A stretch of 12,190 nt of DNA from Larix sibirica (lineage: Eukaryota; Streptophyta; Pinopsida; Pinales; Pinaceae), in contig NWUY0304393471.1 of assembly GCA_004151065.3 (NCBI GenBank), positions 1 to 12,190 on the forward strand, in the 5' to 3' direction. The notes beneath the pieces were generated by a model that had not been told where the DNA came from, searched no databases, and saw nothing but the letters and a program-made list of their open reading frames with translations. The position numbers and the translations under genes are program-made. This document shows positions 1-8,254 of this stretch, piece after piece (position 1 is the first letter of the stretch; the number at the start of each line of letters is the position of its first letter).

Positions 1-867
1 TATACATGATTTTGAAGTGACTTTTCCACTGGGGCCAACTTGTCTATTTCACTGGGCCGAATTCTCTTTTGCAATAATATAAAAACATTTTTATTTTTAT
101 TTCTTTTGTAGGTCGGCTTTAGCTAGTGAGGATACCTCACGTAGCTACAACAACAACATGCATGACCCACTTTTTTGGTATAAAGTCCTTCATGTACATA
201 TTGTATATATTAATAGTTAAAGGAAGCTTTTATTCAAAAAGAATATCCCCTTTCCCACTCCCAATGTTGGCAAGTGCAAATGGGATAGTATTCAACTCTT
301 TCCACCACTACTTGTCCCATCAATGAAGGCTTTGCTACCTTGCAATGATCTACAACATAACATCAGCTAACACCTTCTAAAGAGGATTCTACAAAGTTAA
401 GTCATACATCCCAACAACTTTTGCTTAGACTAGTATTATATGGTCAAGAGTTTCAAACAGCTTAATAGCCCTCCACAAAATCAAGAATTGTTTGTTGTTG
501 CTAATCATTGATTTAATCTCCTTTACAGCCATTTTCACTAGCAACTGAATCCACTTTATAATCAATTCTTTCAATTTTCAAACACTCCCACTTGTCTGTC
601 CCAAGAAGGGATACTATACCCCTACATTGTCCTTAATGTTATCAACATCCATTGCTTTGCATTTGTCGACCTTGCAATCAATCACCCTCCATCCCAAATT
701 TGCACTCTTCTTAATATCTCCTTCAGAATCGAGACCCTTGCCATGCTCTGCAAGCATATGACAATTTGTATATAACAGACTACAACCACTTCAGGTAACC
801 GCAGGACCTAAGAATTAATGTCTTCCAAATAGTTTGTGATGCCACTGTTTGAATATGTAGAAGAGGA
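1..867. other. Spacer without a recognised gene
   Basis: I see no supported gene. The only plus-strand frame of note (about 126-326) needs a GTG start and resembles nothing known. On the minus strand, stretches such as 600-760 read open for about 50 codons (for example GWRVIDCKVDKCKAMDVDN) between stops and could be the remnant of a decayed transposable element or gene. I could not assign a family. A small inverted repeat lies at 120-147. Confidence 0.4.
120..147. repeat. Short inverted repeat (hairpin) TAGCTAGTGAGG/CCTCACGTAGCTA
   Basis: The 6-bp arms GTGAGG and CCTCAC are perfect around an ATA loop (132-134). They extend outward to TAGCTA on both sides with one extra G at 141. No flanking element ends were found, so it may be chance or a relic of a small inverted-repeat element. 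Confidence 0.6.
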
Positions 868-1367
868 TCAACAAAGTTAAACTGTTAGCCACCATTGCTT
901 GGTTTTACTCTTTTGGGGAACTGAACTAGACACCAAAACCTAATAACACAACATTCTATCCATTGAACTATTGTGTAGTTCCTTAATGAACCTTAAGGCC
1001 CTGCCTTTAACTCCTACATTAAGTCCTCAAGGAACTATATCATAGGCCTTTTTAAAATCAATGAGTGGGCTTGTTCTACCTGACACTTCATCCTCATGAT
1101 GATGTCATGCCACACTAATCGACAAAGTTAAACTGTTGCCACCATTGCTTGGTTTTTCTCTTTTGGGGAACTGAACTAGACACCAAAACCTAATAACACA
1201 ACATTCTATCCATTGAACTATTGTGTAGTTCCTTAATGAACCTTATGGCCCTGCCTTTAACTCCTACATTAAGTCCTCAAGGAACTATATCATAGGCCTT
1301 TTTAAAATTAATGAGTGGGCTTGCTCTACCTGACGCTTCATCCTCATGATGATGCCATGCCACACTA
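868..1367. repeat. 250-bp tandem duplication of a LINE-derived segment, two copies
   Basis: Copy 1 (about 868-1117) and copy 2 (about 1118-1367) lie head to tail with a 250-bp period. For example CTTTTGGGGAACTGAACTAG occurs at 909 and at 1159. By eye they differ at about seven or eight sites, mostly single-base changes plus one 1-bp indel, so identity is roughly 97%. The high identity points to a fairly recent local duplication of an already inactive retroelement fragment. Confidence 0.95.
900..1120 (-). pseudogene. LINE (non-LTR) reverse transcriptase fragment, motif A region, copy 1
   Basis: On the minus strand the frame reads LIDFKKAYDIVP, a stop, then GVKGRALRFIKELHNSS. DFKKAYD (1039-1059) is the motif A of LINE-type reverse transcriptases, whose first Asp binds catalytic metal. 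The G-V-x-G...L-R-F-I-x-x-L segment follows motif A in this family. The spacing between the two blocks is shorter than usual and holds a stop, so the fragment is dead. No motif B or downstream domains follow toward lower coordinates. Family assignment rests on these two short blocks. Confidence 0.65.
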
Positions 1368-1370
1368 CTC
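1150..1370 (-). pseudogene. LINE reverse transcriptase fragment, motif A region, copy 2
   Basis: This is the second tandem copy of the minus-strand LINE fragment. The motif reads LINFKKAYD at 1289-1309: the first Asp codon has become AAT (1307-1309), so even the catalytic residue kept in copy 1 is lost here. The stop after the IVP block and the GVKGRALRFIKEL-like segment match copy 1. It is non-coding debris. Confidence 0.65.
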
Positions 1371-2539
1371 TACTTACTCTATGCACTTCTCTCCTGAAAA
1401 GATGTGATTTTTTATGTGGAACTTTCTTTTCTCTAACTTAGCATCAAATATCAATAGGGTTGATTAGTGCATAGCAACCTGAGCAGAATATGTGAGTTGT
1501 TTACTACAGCCTTGGTTGGATGTTGATTGGATATTCGTTGCTTTCTAGAATGGTTGATGGATGTTAGTGCTAACTGCTAACATATGTCATAGCACTCCTT
1601 GATGCTAACATATGCCACAGCACTCCCTGATTCTAACTTGGAACTGACAACCCTACTTGTGCATCCCTCTTAATTGATTCCTTTAAGCTAACAACCTACC
1701 CAATGCTTAGATGTGGACCCAACTAGTGAAAAGGATTAACTTAGATTTACAATGAGAGATAAATAAGATTCTTGACTCTGACTTTTTAAAATGGCATTCA
1801 TTTTCCAAGTAGAAGTACCATTAGAAGTATAAAATCTTGAAAGGCTATGAAATATAGATGAACAAATTTTAACAGTGAAATTGAAACTGGCAAAAAAATT
1901 GATGCTAAAACTTCAAGCAAGATAATAAACTATAGGAAAATTGTAGATTGTTTTGCCCATAACCAACTAAACTACATAATTCCAGGAAGCTAATCCAATT
2001 ACTTTTTCTTATGGGTTAAAATCATACAATGAAGACAATTCAAGATAACTAAGAAAGCATAGCTGGAGGTAATCATTGCAAGGAGGGTTAAACTCATATA
2101 TTGATGTCACAACCAATGACACTTCGAGAGAACATGTACAAGCATTAAAGGTAATAACCATGTTGACCTTGCCTTGCCATAAAATACAGAGCTTAGTAAT
2201 ACCCTGTTAAAATTTTATCAAAACCTTCGATATCAATACTGAACAGTGAAAACCAATTAAAATTATATCAACATACCAAGAAATGACAATGCCCTTACTA
2301 AGATGATAGCGTGAACATGCGGGCATTATGTAATATACACCAATTTCTACAGGTGACATGTTTTGCATATTAACACAACAAATTGAAACTCTCTCGAACT
2401 GCTCTAAGTTAAATATGAGAAAATCATTCTTAACGAAATAACCTTAAAACATTCCCACTATCTCCGATAATATATTGGGAGAGATCAGTGCCTTTATCCC
2501 AGTTTGAACATCTTCATTGTTTGTAGAAAATAATTATAT
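1371..2539. other. AT-rich spacer downstream of the LCR-like gene
   Basis: No open frame or RNA gene is supported on either strand. The only structure seen is the 28-bp tandem repeat at 1575-1630. Stops are dense in all frames from about 1740 to 2540. Confidence 0.5.
1575..1637. repeat. 28-bp tandem repeat, two units plus a partial third
   Basis: Units at 1575-1602 and 1603-1630 share TGCTAACATATG..CA.AGCACTCC.TGA and differ at three T/C sites. A partial third unit (TTCTAAC) follows at 1631-1637. All three differences are transitions. Confidence 0.85.
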
Positions 2540-2921
2540 TTTATTTGCATATCACATTTTAGCCAATTGATAAATTAACAAAATAGTGGAACTGCTACAC
2601 TGCTATGCACACTCAAATAATTGACTGATAATTTAAAAAGAGCAGAAACACAATTTGCAGAATGTGGTAACAAATGGCAACTTGTAAACAATTTGCTACC
2701 ATATTGAAACCTATCAATTCTCAGAATCAGATTTGAAGATCAAGGAAAGAAAAATGGAATTAAAAGCAAAGAAAAACAAGTTTTCATAATAGATGTGCTC
2801 AATCGCAACTTCATCTTGGATTTGAAGCTTGCAGGCACATACATACATGGAAACAACAAAAGTTGTCTACAGTCAATTGTATTCCCTGGAGTTTGAGCTG
2901 CCAAACAAACTTCAATAGAAG
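2540..2921 (-). promoter_or_regulatory. Probable 3' UTR of the LCR-like gene with AATAAA signal
   Basis: The stop codon TAG is at 2922-2924. Going downstream on the minus strand, the sequence stays AT-rich with no coding frame of note until a canonical AATAAA at 2545-2540 (tttatt on the plus strand), about 380 nt past the stop. A 3' UTR of this length is ordinary for a plant F-box gene. The signal choice is inference, because other AT-rich near-matches exist and no transcript evidence is available. Confidence 0.4.
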
Positions 2922-4136
2922 CTACCAAACTGAAGCATTTATACAAGGCTCAAAAGAGGTTCCACAAGCAATCCATTGACGCTTCCGGCTACGCGGAAGA
3001 ATACAACTCGGTACCTTGAACCACTGCTTCTTAGACAAATCATAAAATACCAAGCGGTTCAGTTGCCTAGACCTTAAGGATAGCAGAACCAAGCCTTTAT
3101 TTCCAAGGCAGCTCATCTGTACCTGTTTTCTATTAAATTCTTGGCACATCGTATCTGGCGTTCTGTCTATCTCCTTCCATAAGAGTGTCATCTTTTCAAG
3201 CTCCCACACACAAACACAGGTGGCATCATTTTTTGATAGCAATCCTACCAAAAAAATGTGACCCTTGCATACTGCCAGTGTATGACCCATGGAATACAGT
3301 GGTGATGGTATCGAAAGCTGTTGCCAAGTATTCTTCACTGTATCAAATGACACTAAACCATCTGGATTTGTGCGCATAAAATACATCACACCATCGATAT
3401 TGATAGTCTGAGACTTGAAATTCAAAGCCAGAGGAAGCTTTACGTGTTGAGGCATGTCACCAGGCTTGCTCCAAGTATTCTCTACTGAATCATAAACTCC
3501 ATAATCCCCACTACATTCTAACCACAGCAATTTGTAACCAGTCGAAGCTTTGTTCAGGACCATGCCTACAGCAACTTGAGACGACACTCTCACAGTTGGT
3601 GGAAGTTCCCGGGATGACATCATAAGCGGATTACATATAAAAAATTTGTGATGCAATATATCAATGAAACAAACAAGACCTCCTGTTGAGGCGACATGAT
3701 ATGATATGATGGTTTTAGGAGGAGGGGATGGCAATGACAAATGATACCACTTGTTCATTGATGGATCATAGATTGCACCATTAGATATGTTTCCATGTGT
3801 TATGGTGTAAAACCAAGGGAATTGAGGAGGAACCTCTGCAAACTGTTGAAGAAATCTGTGGGATTTTAGCAAAGAATTCCAACTACGGCAAACTAATCGG
3901 AACCGAAAAATGGATGGAATAGGTAACCGTGAAATCACTTTTTCAAGAAGATCCTGAGGGAGCTCTTTCCAGACATTTTCATCCATAACTACAGCAGCAT
4001 CCTTACAAAGTTTGTTTTTGCTCCTCTCTTTGCGAGGCCTTTTACAGGGAGGGGGCTTCTCTTCACCCATCCTTAGACTAAGTGATTTACCTGCATTGAC
4101 AATACTATGTCCCTCATTTCTGCTGTTGGTGTCCAT
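2922..4136 (-). CDS. LCR: F-box/kelch-like protein of the LCR (F-box only protein 6) family, 404 aa
   Basis: This is probably the substrate-recognition subunit of an SCF ubiquitin ligase, orthologous or close to Arabidopsis LCR (At1g27340), which acts in leaf development and shoot-meristem maintenance and is repressed by miR394. What is visible: a basic, NLS-like stretch KRPRKER at residues 32-38; an F-box at about 53-97 (WKELPQDLLEKVISRLPIP, then FRFRLVCRSWNSLL); then blade-like repeats with a YD/FD...W pattern at 122-133, 214-226, 263-274 and 364-375, plus WELEKMTLLWKEI at 311-323. The C-terminal RKRQWIACGTSF block at about 384-395 is typical of this subfamily as I remember it. The frame is unbroken and has no intron. 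The ATG at 4134-4136 is the first in frame, with an in-frame TAA 12 nt upstream. Angiosperm LCR proteins are somewhat longer at the N terminus, so an upstream coding exon joined just before this ATG cannot be excluded. Orthology is judged from remembered family sequence, not from a search. Confidence 0.93.
   Translation of the reverse strand: MDTNSRNEGHSIVNAGKSLSLRMGEEKPPPCKRPRKERSKNKLCKDAAVVMDENVWKELPQDLLEKVISRLPIPSIFRFRLVCRSWNSLLKSHRFLQQFAEVPPQFPWFYTITHGNISNGAIYDPSMNKWYHLSLPSPPPKTIISYHVASTGGLVCFIDILHHKFFICNPLMMSSRELPPTVRVSSQVAVGMVLNKASTGYKLLWLECSGDYGVYDSVENTWSKPGDMPQHVKLPLALNFKSQTINIDGVMYFMRTNPDGLVSFDTVKNTWQQLSIPSPLYSMGHTLAVCKGHIFLVGLLSKNDATCVCVWELEKMTLLWKEIDRTPDTMCQEFNRKQVQMSCLGNKGLVLLSLRSRQLNRLVFYDLSKKQWFKVPSCILPRSRKRQWIACGTSFEPCINASVW
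3155..3174 (-). promoter_or_regulatory. Degenerate miR394 target site inside the LCR-like coding region
   Basis: The mRNA-sense 20-mer GGAGATAGACAGAACGCCAG covers the end of codon 321 through the start of codon 328 (E-I-D-R-T-P). In angiosperm LCR mRNAs the same codons hold the miR394 site. Against miR394 (UUGGCAUUCUGUCCACCUCC) positions 2-5, 7-13, 15 and 17-20 pair. Position 1 is a G:U wobble, position 6 is A:C, and positions 14 and 16 are C:A. The bases around the expected cleavage point (10/11) are intact. The position-14 mismatch also exists in the Arabidopsis target as I recall it; the others look particular to this gene. The location is certain; whether the site works is not. Confidence 0.6.
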
Positions 4137-4160
4137 GCTGGAAAGTTAGCACCTGCAACT
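4137..4160 (-). promoter_or_regulatory. Splice-acceptor-like sites just upstream of the LCR-like ATG
   Basis: Reading toward the ATG on the minus strand, the sequence is TTAAGTTGCAG then GTGCTAACTTTCCAG then CATG. Both TTGCAG (about 4154-4159) and TTTCCAG (4138-4144) resemble plant 3' splice sites after a T-rich stretch. If the first is used, the in-frame TAA before the ATG makes the upstream exon untranslated. If the second is used, the reading frame could extend upstream into another exon. Inference only. Confidence 0.35.
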
Positions 4161-5492
4161 TAACATAAAACTCTAGTTAGAATAAAACGTAACATGATGT
4201 GAATACATACAGCAATGACAATTCACCGAAAAAAGCTCAGGCCAATAAGAAACTTCAAGCAAATCCCTAGAGACAATGTAAGTGTTATAAGTTTACATTT
4301 TTTGCAAGACTTCTTTCCTAAGCTAATGATATTAAACGGGAAAAACCAGAAGGGTTTTTTAGATCTTAAGGATTCATATGACACATATTTGACAATCCAA
4401 AATGCCAAAAATGGAGATATGACGAGGATACTGTAAAGTTCCAGCCCAAAATCATACCATGATATTCAATAGAAATGCAGTCAATAAAGTTTTCTCTATA
4501 TCAACCTGCATTCTCTAAATTCTTTAATTAAATAATGTATCTCAACTCTCACCTCTTACATTCTATACAAGAATATGGACTACAGTCCACTCAATCATCT
4601 TCAAGGAATAAATTATCATGCCTTCATGCAACTTATGATTTCCAATAACGCCACTGCCGCTCACAAACACTACTATACCCATATTCAAGGCATGCTACAT
4701 TTATTTGCTTAACTAGAAAACAGGTGGAATTTATTTAATATATGTCTATATTACGTCTAACATTTTTAACTGCAAAAACAGTTTCATGAATCCTCTGCAG
4801 TTTTTCTAGCATCCAGATAATTCTAGCTGCTAGGTTAGTGCATATGAAACCTTTTCTGGTCATGGCCCGAACATGATTTTCATGCAATGAACAAGTCGTT
4901 GAAACTTTGACTCTGTTTAACCCAAAACTAGTTTAACTCATGATGTCGTTTGAAATTTAATTGAGTCTAATTTAACTCCACAGATTGGGATTTTTACTAT
5001 TTCTGGATAAAGGAAATAAGTGGTGTAATCCTAACTCCACAAAACTTGGTATTTTTACTATTTACAGATATTTGGAGATAAATGGCATGAGCCTCATAGT
5101 TATGGGAGGATCTATGACAAGGATTGGTTGAAGGTTAGGGCTACGCAAATTATCTATGAGAGGTGGCCAAAAGGCGCTTGGAAATAACTGTTCACCTAGC
5201 CTTCTTTTAAGGTCTGGATTTTGAAAGGCTCCTACATGGAGATTGCTGTGTTTTAATAATCATACCCAATACAGAGGCCAGTTCAGACAGGCAGCTCCAT
5301 CCAACAGCAAACTCCCATGATGCCCTTGAGAGGTAAGAACCCCGTCATTGCAACTGCATGAATGGCAGAAACCTAGGTTCATGGCAGCTGCATCAGATAA
5401 AGACGTTGCATATGAAGACCTTCTAATCACTCCCTGAATGTTAATCTTGTTAGATTATTTCCGCTCATGTTAAACTCAAAGACCAACAACCG
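4161..5492. other. Upstream spacer or possible 5' intron of the LCR-like gene
   Basis: No supported gene lies here. The stretch is AT-rich, with short open frames on both strands that show no family resemblance. It holds an imperfect direct repeat at 4973-5009 and 5032-5070, and a minus-strand 40-codon frame at 5260-5382 rich in Cys (residues 6, 9, 11, 32). If the acceptor near 4154 is used, much of this would be a 5' intron. No transposon ends were recognised. Confidence 0.3.
4973..5070. repeat. Imperfect direct repeat, two copies about 59 bp apart
   Basis: The phrase TAACTCCACA...TTTTTACTATTT...GGATA/AGATA occurs at 4973-5009 and again at 5032-5070, with small indels between the copies. 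It looks like an old short-range duplication upstream of the LCR-like gene. Confidence 0.6.
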
Positions 5493-5548
5493 TGGATATC
5501 GTTCCTTAACCAAAACGCCATGGATACCGTTCCTTAACCAAAACGCCA
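5493..5548. repeat. 28-bp tandem repeat, two units
   Basis: Two adjacent 28-bp units (5493-5520 and 5521-5548) begin TGGATA and share CGTTCCTTAACCAAAACGCC. They differ by a single T/C. The near identity suggests a recent slippage-type duplication. It lies upstream of the LCR-like gene, within possible leader-intron or promoter sequence. Confidence 0.9.
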
Positions 5549-5754
5549 GACCAGGGCACTGGCAAGGAACAATTTCAAATCAGCTGGTCCAAAACAATTG
5601 GTGATTGCAGTGGCCAGGTTTAAACAATTTCAGGTGCAACCCATTTTGTACAATTTTGTATCAATTTTAATAGTAATCTTGATTTCGAAAAAAGCAATTA
5701 CTATTACTATCCTAAAGCCTGTTCCTAATCCAAGCATTTAAGTGCAGTGCTGTA

Positions 5755-5885
5755 CCTCTGATCACGAACCATTGCAGATTTCTCAATCTTCAATCAATCG
5801 AAAAAATCTCTACATTCTCCATTGCTAGACCTCCTCCTTCGCCCTTTAAACAATCAACCGCATGGCAACAATTGGGTGGGGCGCC
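5755..5885 (-). promoter_or_regulatory. Candidate 5' leader exon of the LCR-like gene (tentative)
   Basis: On the minus strand this is a purine-rich stretch (GGGCGAAGGAGGAGG and following) with short frames that stop quickly. It ends in CAGAG followed by GTACAG, a plausible 5' splice site at 5756/5755. Together with the acceptor near 4154 it could form an untranslated first exon and a leader intron of about 1.6 kb. AT-rich sequence beyond 5900 could hold the core promoter. This rests only on composition and splice-like motifs. Confidence 0.2.
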
Positions 5886-6575
5886 TCCTTTACATGTTTG
5901 ACAAAAAAATTGGTAAAGGTTGAGAAGGTGATTAAAATATTTAGATTGGTTTAGTTGAAATGATGGCTACCGATTATTTAATTAGAGTTTTTGGATATAC
6001 CACGCTAAACTGGCCCCTAACCATGATTTTTCCTACGGAAAATTGGTTTGAGAAAAACAGTTTTAAATATGTCATTTCCAAACAGAATTCAAGTTTCAAC
6101 GCGAATGCATCATAATGAACCCATATGATATATATCATAAAACAAGTTTACAGTGACAGGAATAGAAACAAAATTAAAGTATTACGTTGAGATTAAAATT
6201 CTCAAATGTCCACGTAAGGATAATGGGGATTTGAAAAAAGATAAAGAAAAGCGTAAACATTAAATTATTATAGTATCCCCACATTATCTCGGGGGCAGGT
6301 TTACGGTGTGTAAAAGTCCCAAGTGCGAGGTAGCTTTATGTCAATGGGAATGGGGCTCATAGTGGTTGTGGTATTCGTCCACCCCTCGATTGGCCTCCCC
6401 CTTTTGGGTGGGTTATGTGAGATGTGTTTTAAGGAGCCACGTTGTGTATAGTATTAACTTAATATCTCTATTATGTGTGTTTTCGAAGTGTGTGTAGGTA
6501 GTGGTAGTGGGTGTGTTGTAAAAGTCAAAAATATGTATTAAGGGTCTCTATCTTGAAAATTGATGATGACAAGTT
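5886..6575. other. Spacer between the LCR-like gene and the tandem duplication
   Basis: No gene is supported. 5886-6280 is AT-rich and featureless by eye. 6281-6430 is less AT-rich, with runs of G and C (CTCGGGGGCAGG, CCTCCCCCTTTTGGG). From about 6470 the plus strand becomes G/T-rich, leading into the duplicated unit. The 6281-6430 part could be a retroelement remnant, but no terminus or coding motif identifies it. Confidence 0.4.
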
Positions 6576-6582
6576 TATAATT

Positions 6583-6745
6583 TTCATGACAACTAAGGTG
6601 AGCTAATGAGCTAAGATGTGTGTCAATGAATATTTCCATCTTAAATTTTCAGAACAACTAAGGTGAGTTAAGATGTGTGTTAATGAATATTTTTATGCAT
6701 ACATATTCATAATCTTTATAACAACTAAGATGTTTTTGTGTTGTT
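6583..6745. repeat. Short tandem repeats (about 66 bp) opening copy 1
   Basis: AACTAAGGTGAG...TAAGATGTGTGT.AATGAATATT starts at 6591 and 6656, and a partial third unit AACTAAGATG starts near 6723. Copy 2 has the corresponding units near 7579, 7636 and 7703. These nested repeats existed before the large duplication. Confidence 0.8.
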
Positions 6746-6907
6746 TTGTGGTAAAGGTTGGATTTGTGTGGAGGGAATGTGGGGTTATGTGGTAAAAGTT
6801 GGAATTGTGTGGGTTGTTAGGTAAAACATAAAATGTTAGATTTATGTGGTGGTTATGTGGTAAATGTTGGATTTTTTTGTGTGTGGTGATGTGGTAAAAG
6901 TTAGATA
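6726..6907. repeat. G/T-rich degenerate minisatellite, almost free of C, in copy 1
   Basis: The core TGTGGTAAAnGTTGGATT recurs about five times in 30-40-bp degenerate units. Over these 182 bases the plus strand has a single C (6827). G runs such as GGAGGG and GGGG occur. Confidence 0.85.
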
Positions 6908-7277
6908 CATTTGTGCTTCAAAATTGTTTCTATAAAGATAAAAGATCTCTCTCTACTTTATAGTTTTATATATCCTAGGAATATGCACAAACGATCTATT
7001 TCCTAGGGATATGCATTGACAAGTGTATGTTTGCATACCAACTAAAGAACACTATTATTATAATTTCAATTATTTGCCTTGTCGTTCTTTATGCGGCCAC
7101 TTTGTCCTTGTCTATTTTCCATCTACATAGTCCACGAAGGAGTCTTGATGTCTACCTCATGTTTGTGACCATTTGTCCTTCACAAGTTCTTTTTCAATGA
7201 AACTTTTGTTGTTCCTCCTCATAATCCTCATTGCTTGCCATGACTAATGAGGGTTGATGTTCAAACTACTATGACAT

Positions 7278-7423
7278 TGTTTTTTTTTTGTAAAATTGTT
7301 CTTATATTTACAAGGACATATTTACAGCCACACCCACAAAGGGCTTTGAACCCAAGTCTCCATGTTAATACAAGTTCAATCACCCCACTGCTTACCATTA
7401 AATCACACTCTTGTGGGTCAATG
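7278..7423 (-). mobile_element. tRNA-derived SINE, copy 1
   Basis: On the minus strand the element has a pol III A box TGATTTAATGG (7395-7405, one base off the TRGYNNARNGG consensus) and a B box GGTTCAAAGCC (7342-7352). A tRNA-unrelated part of about 50 bp and a terminal A run (plus-strand T run, 7280-7289) follow. ATGTCAT (minus sense) flanks it at 7424-7430 and 7271-7277, a likely 7-bp target-site duplication. A body of about 146 bp fits plant SINEs, which are copied in trans by LINE enzymes. The same insertion is in copy 2 of the large duplication, so it predates that event. Confidence 0.75.
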
Positions 7424-7705
7424 ATGACATCCTTAAAGAAGGATTGTAGAGACTTATTCAAATTGTATTTAGAAAAAAATAAAAAAAATAAAAACACAAT
7501 AATGCAAAGATAGCATTCGAATAGTATTGAAAGCAAAGTATTGTAGTTAAAAAAACAAATTATAATAATCTTCATGACAACTAAGGTGAGCTAAGATGTG
7601 TGTCAATGAATATTGACATCTTGAATTTTCATAACAACTAAGGTGAGTTAAGATGTGTGTTAATGAAAATCTTTATGGGTACATTCTCATAATCTTTATA
7701 ACAAC

Positions 7706-7886
7706 TAAGATGGTTTTGTGTTGTTTTGTGGTAAAGGTTGGATTTGTGTGGAGGGAATGTGGGGTTATGTGGTAAAAGTTGGAATTGTGTGGGTTGTTAG
7801 GTAAAACATAAAATGTTAGATTTATGTGGTGTTTGTGTGGTAAATGTTGGATTTTTTTTGTGTGGTGATGTGGTGAAAATTAGATA
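7706..7886. repeat. G/T-rich degenerate minisatellite, almost free of C, in copy 2
   Basis: This is the counterpart of 6726-6907, with the same TGTGGTAAAnGTTGGATT core units. Again there is only one C in 181 bases (7807), so the strand asymmetry has been kept since the duplication. Confidence 0.85.
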
Positions 7887-8254
7887 CATTTGTCCTTTAA
7901 AATTGTTTCTACAAAGATAAAAGATATATGTGCTTTATAGTTGTATATATCCTAGGATTATGCACAAACGATCTATTTCCTGGGGATATGCATTGACAAG
8001 TGTATGTTTCCATACCAACTAAAGAACACTATGATTATAATTTCAATTGTTTGCCTTGTCATTCTTTATGCAACCACTTTGTCCTTGTCTATTTTTCATC
8101 TACACAGCCCACGAAGGAGTCTTGATGTCTACCTCATGTTTGTGACCATTTGTCCTTCACAAGTTCTTTTCCAATAAAGCTTTTGTTGTTCCTCCTCATA
8201 ATCCTCATTGCTTGCCATGACCAATGAGGATTGATGTTCAAACTACAATGACAT

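Larger units (their letters stand above)
6576..7560. repeat. Large tandem duplication, copy 1 (about 985 bp)
   Basis: This unit is repeated directly by 7561-8517. Landmarks repeat in order: CATGACAACTAAGGTGAGCT (6585, 7573), the G/T-rich minisatellite, GGATATGCATTGACAAGTGT, the SINE, and AAAGCAAAGTATTGTAGT near the end. The period drifts from 988 to 958 bp through indels, including an extra 8 bp near 6601 and a longer A-rich run near 7480 in copy 1. Identity by eye is above 90%. A shared TATAAT at the start of each unit is a possible recombination seam. Confidence 0.93.

Noticed and set aside
126-326. 66-codon plus-strand open frame
   Set aside because: It needs a GTG start, has no family resemblance, and sits in AT-rich spacer.
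1575-1630. 28-bp repeats (also 5493-5548) as a CRISPR array
   Set aside because: The units abut directly with no spacers, occur only twice, and the DNA is eukaryotic.
3185-3379. Plus-strand frame within the LCR-like gene, and minus-strand 2740-2946 at its 3' end
   Set aside because: They are antisense or shifted-frame shadows of the F-box gene and its 3' UTR.
4215-4436. 73-codon plus-strand frame and its minus-strand mirror (4223-4408)
   Set aside because: They overlap each other in probable intron or spacer, and neither shows a recognisable domain.
6281-6430. G/C-run stretch as an LTR or gene exon
   Set aside because: No termini, polypurine tract, primer-binding site or coding frame supports it.
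7261-7575. Similar minus-strand frames of 104 and 99 codons (7261-7575 and 8134-8433)
   Set aside because: Their similarity reflects the duplicated SINE, whose A box, B box and A run they read through, and not a conserved protein.
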